A DNA stretch of 64,000 nt from Ceratobasidium sp. AG-K (lineage: Eukaryota > Basidiomycota > Agaricomycetes > Cantharellales > Ceratobasidiaceae). Position numbers and translations under genes: made by a program. The stretch is taken from positions 3,100,001-3,164,000 of the forward strand of contig JAWNGF010000004.1 in the NCBI GenBank assembly GCA_037039685.1. The letters run 5' to 3'. This document shows positions 62,101 through 64,000 of the stretch, piece after piece (position 1 is the stretch's first letter; each line of letters starts with the position of its first letter). Under the pieces are notes generated by a model. It had not been told where the DNA came from. It was given only the letters and a program-made list of their open reading frames with translations, and did no database searches.

Positions 62101-64000
62101 CGCCGTCCCTTGAACAATTAGCTGCTCAGCAACCCGCGCAGCAGCCTTTTCTCGACTTTACTCACCATGTATCGGGTTGGAAGCTGCCTGATAATGTCGT
62201 CTCCGAGCTTACGGCCGTCATGCCAAAAGAGTCCATGAAGCACCACAAAGTGGCCGAGCAGGGCTATCTGCGCCTCTTGCACGATATTCACTCGAGATGT
62301 GACACCGCGACGACCGTGAGCCTAATCCCTCACGCTAGAATCGCCCGTGATGCAATGTACAACCGGGCCGTGAGCGGACTCCTGGGCGTTGTTCAACAAC
62401 TTGCCAACGGAGCTGACCAGGATGGCGGATCCGTATCGGGTGTTGATGACGAGGATGATTCCGGTAGGACCGACCTGCTTTATTCTTCCTCGTGCTAACC
62501 TAACGTTCCTCTTCAGAAACATCCTCCAGTGAGGAAGAGGACGACGATGACCTTGAAGGTGCTGAGCTCGAAGAGCAACCCGAAGAGGATGAGAATTTGC
62601 CGATGAAACCTGGCGAAGAAGTACCTCCCCTAGAAACCGTGCGATTAGTCTACGTTTATTTCTCGACCAATAACTCACCAATTGTGTCTGTTCTCTGCAG
62701 AAATACCTCCCAATTTTCGAGGCGCTACACGAGCGAGGAAAGGTACTTACGAAACCCGAGAAAACATACTTGGTTGACTTGACGGGTATGACCTATCGGC
62801 AAATCACCATTTGGGTACGTCTGGTCAGCGGATGCTGCGTTTCCCTTATTAACACCGGTGCTCGTATAGTTCCAAAATCGTCGACGAGGCGAACTAAAGG
62901 AAGACATGAACGCCCGTATCTCGAGCTACGCAGCATCGGCCCATTCTGACCAAACTTCCGACCTGTCTGACGATGAGCTTATTCTCGAGAAACAATTGAA
63001 CAATGCCCAGCCCTCCGATACCACCTTCAACATCCGGTCTTGGCGACTTGCTTCAGCCTTTGCCTCGGCTGACGGCCCTTCACCAGCCTTTCCCCCTAGC
63101 CCAACCAAAGTTGGCTTCACGGATGTGATTGCACCTCGCCTGGACTCGGATACCGATAGCGATTTGTCTGACTCGGACGATGATTCTAACGGCGCCTGCC
63201 CTCGAGTCCCGTCTCTTACCACGTCGTCGGCCACATTCGATTCCAGCTCTGACCGCGGTCCGGCTACCGCCGCTTCAGCATCATCGTCTCAGGTACTTAC
63301 CGGGACCTACGCCGGACCAGCTGTTGCCACCGAGAAGCATGGTTCAACGGAACACAACCCTTCGTTTAGTCGACCAATCAAGCAACTTCCCCTTTCTCGT
63401 CGCACGTCGCCGCCCATTCAACAAAGGGCTGAGCCCCAGCAAGCGCCCGCGTTCAGCTTTAACTTTGCGGCCCCAGCCTCAAACACTCAGAACCAATTCC
63501 CCCCTGCAATGATCCCCGCCCCCGCACAACCTCCGCAGTTCGTCACATCAAACGAGCGCGGGCTGACCGTTGAGATGGATACTACACCACCAAGGTCGAC
63601 AATCACGCTCCGGTCTTCGCCAACCTCCGCGCCGGCCACTGCTAACCCAAGCAGCGGACCAACTCCGATTGTATCGCCCTCCTCGCCGGTGCTGCCTGCC
63701 GGATCACCAAACTCGGTACCCTCCCCTTCACCGTCCGGCAACTCGGCCTCGTCCCCACGGCCTGCTGTCAAGCCTCTTCCTCGTCGCACCGGTTGTGCTC
63801 CGCGGCCGCGACCACCCCCACGCGCGGGATCTATTGCCACCGTCCCGACTCCGGGACCGGCTACTGCAGCCAACTCAGCGCGCCCGTCGGTCGTGCTATC
63901 TCCTGTAGTGCTTCCGCCCTCAAGCAACCCTTCACTAGCGGGCACAACGCTTGGTGCCTTACTCAGGCCGAACATCCCCCCTCCGAGCATCCCTTCAGAA

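Overview
The window looks like chromosomal DNA of an agaricomycete fungus (Basidiomycota). Genes are split by many 45-60 bp GT-AG introns and encode fungal families: NACHT-WD40 NLR, P450, tyrosinase, mating-type homeodomain proteins. The mix of NLR-WD40, CHAT and DUF4470/MYND families suggests a Rhizoctonia/Ceratobasidiaceae-like genome, but that is an inference.

Layout. 1-8.9 kb is transposon-rich: a minus-strand LTR element (Gag ORF running off the left edge, 5' LTR at 2248-3001), then a plus-strand Ty3/gypsy element with 5'-truncated gag, complete pol with chromodomain, an extra Trp-rich ORF and a 3' LTR. 8.9-12.8 kb holds decayed host genes (DUF4470/MYND, CHAT). 13-30 kb carries a broken membrane-protein gene, a disordered repeat protein, a 10-exon P450, a fragment of a basidiomycete family of unknown function, a peroxisomal acyl-CoA oxidase and a NACHT-WD40 NLR with a frameshift in its propeller array. 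30-34 kb holds a LINE relic abutting an RPB2 gene that has lost its 3' part. 35-46 kb is gene-poor: a C2H2 zinc-finger gene, a LEA-like gene, a Ser-rich protein and 5-hydroxyisourate hydrolase.

46-64 kb is the most interesting part: an HD-type mating locus with two HD1/HD2 pairs. Pair A is divergent (HD2 minus, HD1 plus). Pair B lies about 6.4 kb further on and is head-to-tail (both plus; HD2-B runs off the right edge). A tyrosinase gene and a tiny secreted Cys-rich peptide gene lie between the pairs. The two HD1 genes are nearly identical in DNA across the homeodomain exon but diverge on both sides. The HD2 homeodomains are alike in protein but have many silent differences. This contrast points to recent gene conversion in HD1. 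HD1 and HD2 products of compatible mates are expected to heterodimerise into the transcription factor that maintains the dikaryon/heterokaryon.

Exon coordinates were derived by hand from splice consensus and reading-frame continuity. For P450, acyl-CoA oxidase, RPB2 (up to its break), tyrosinase, hydroxyisourate hydrolase and the complete HD genes, exon sums are multiples of three.
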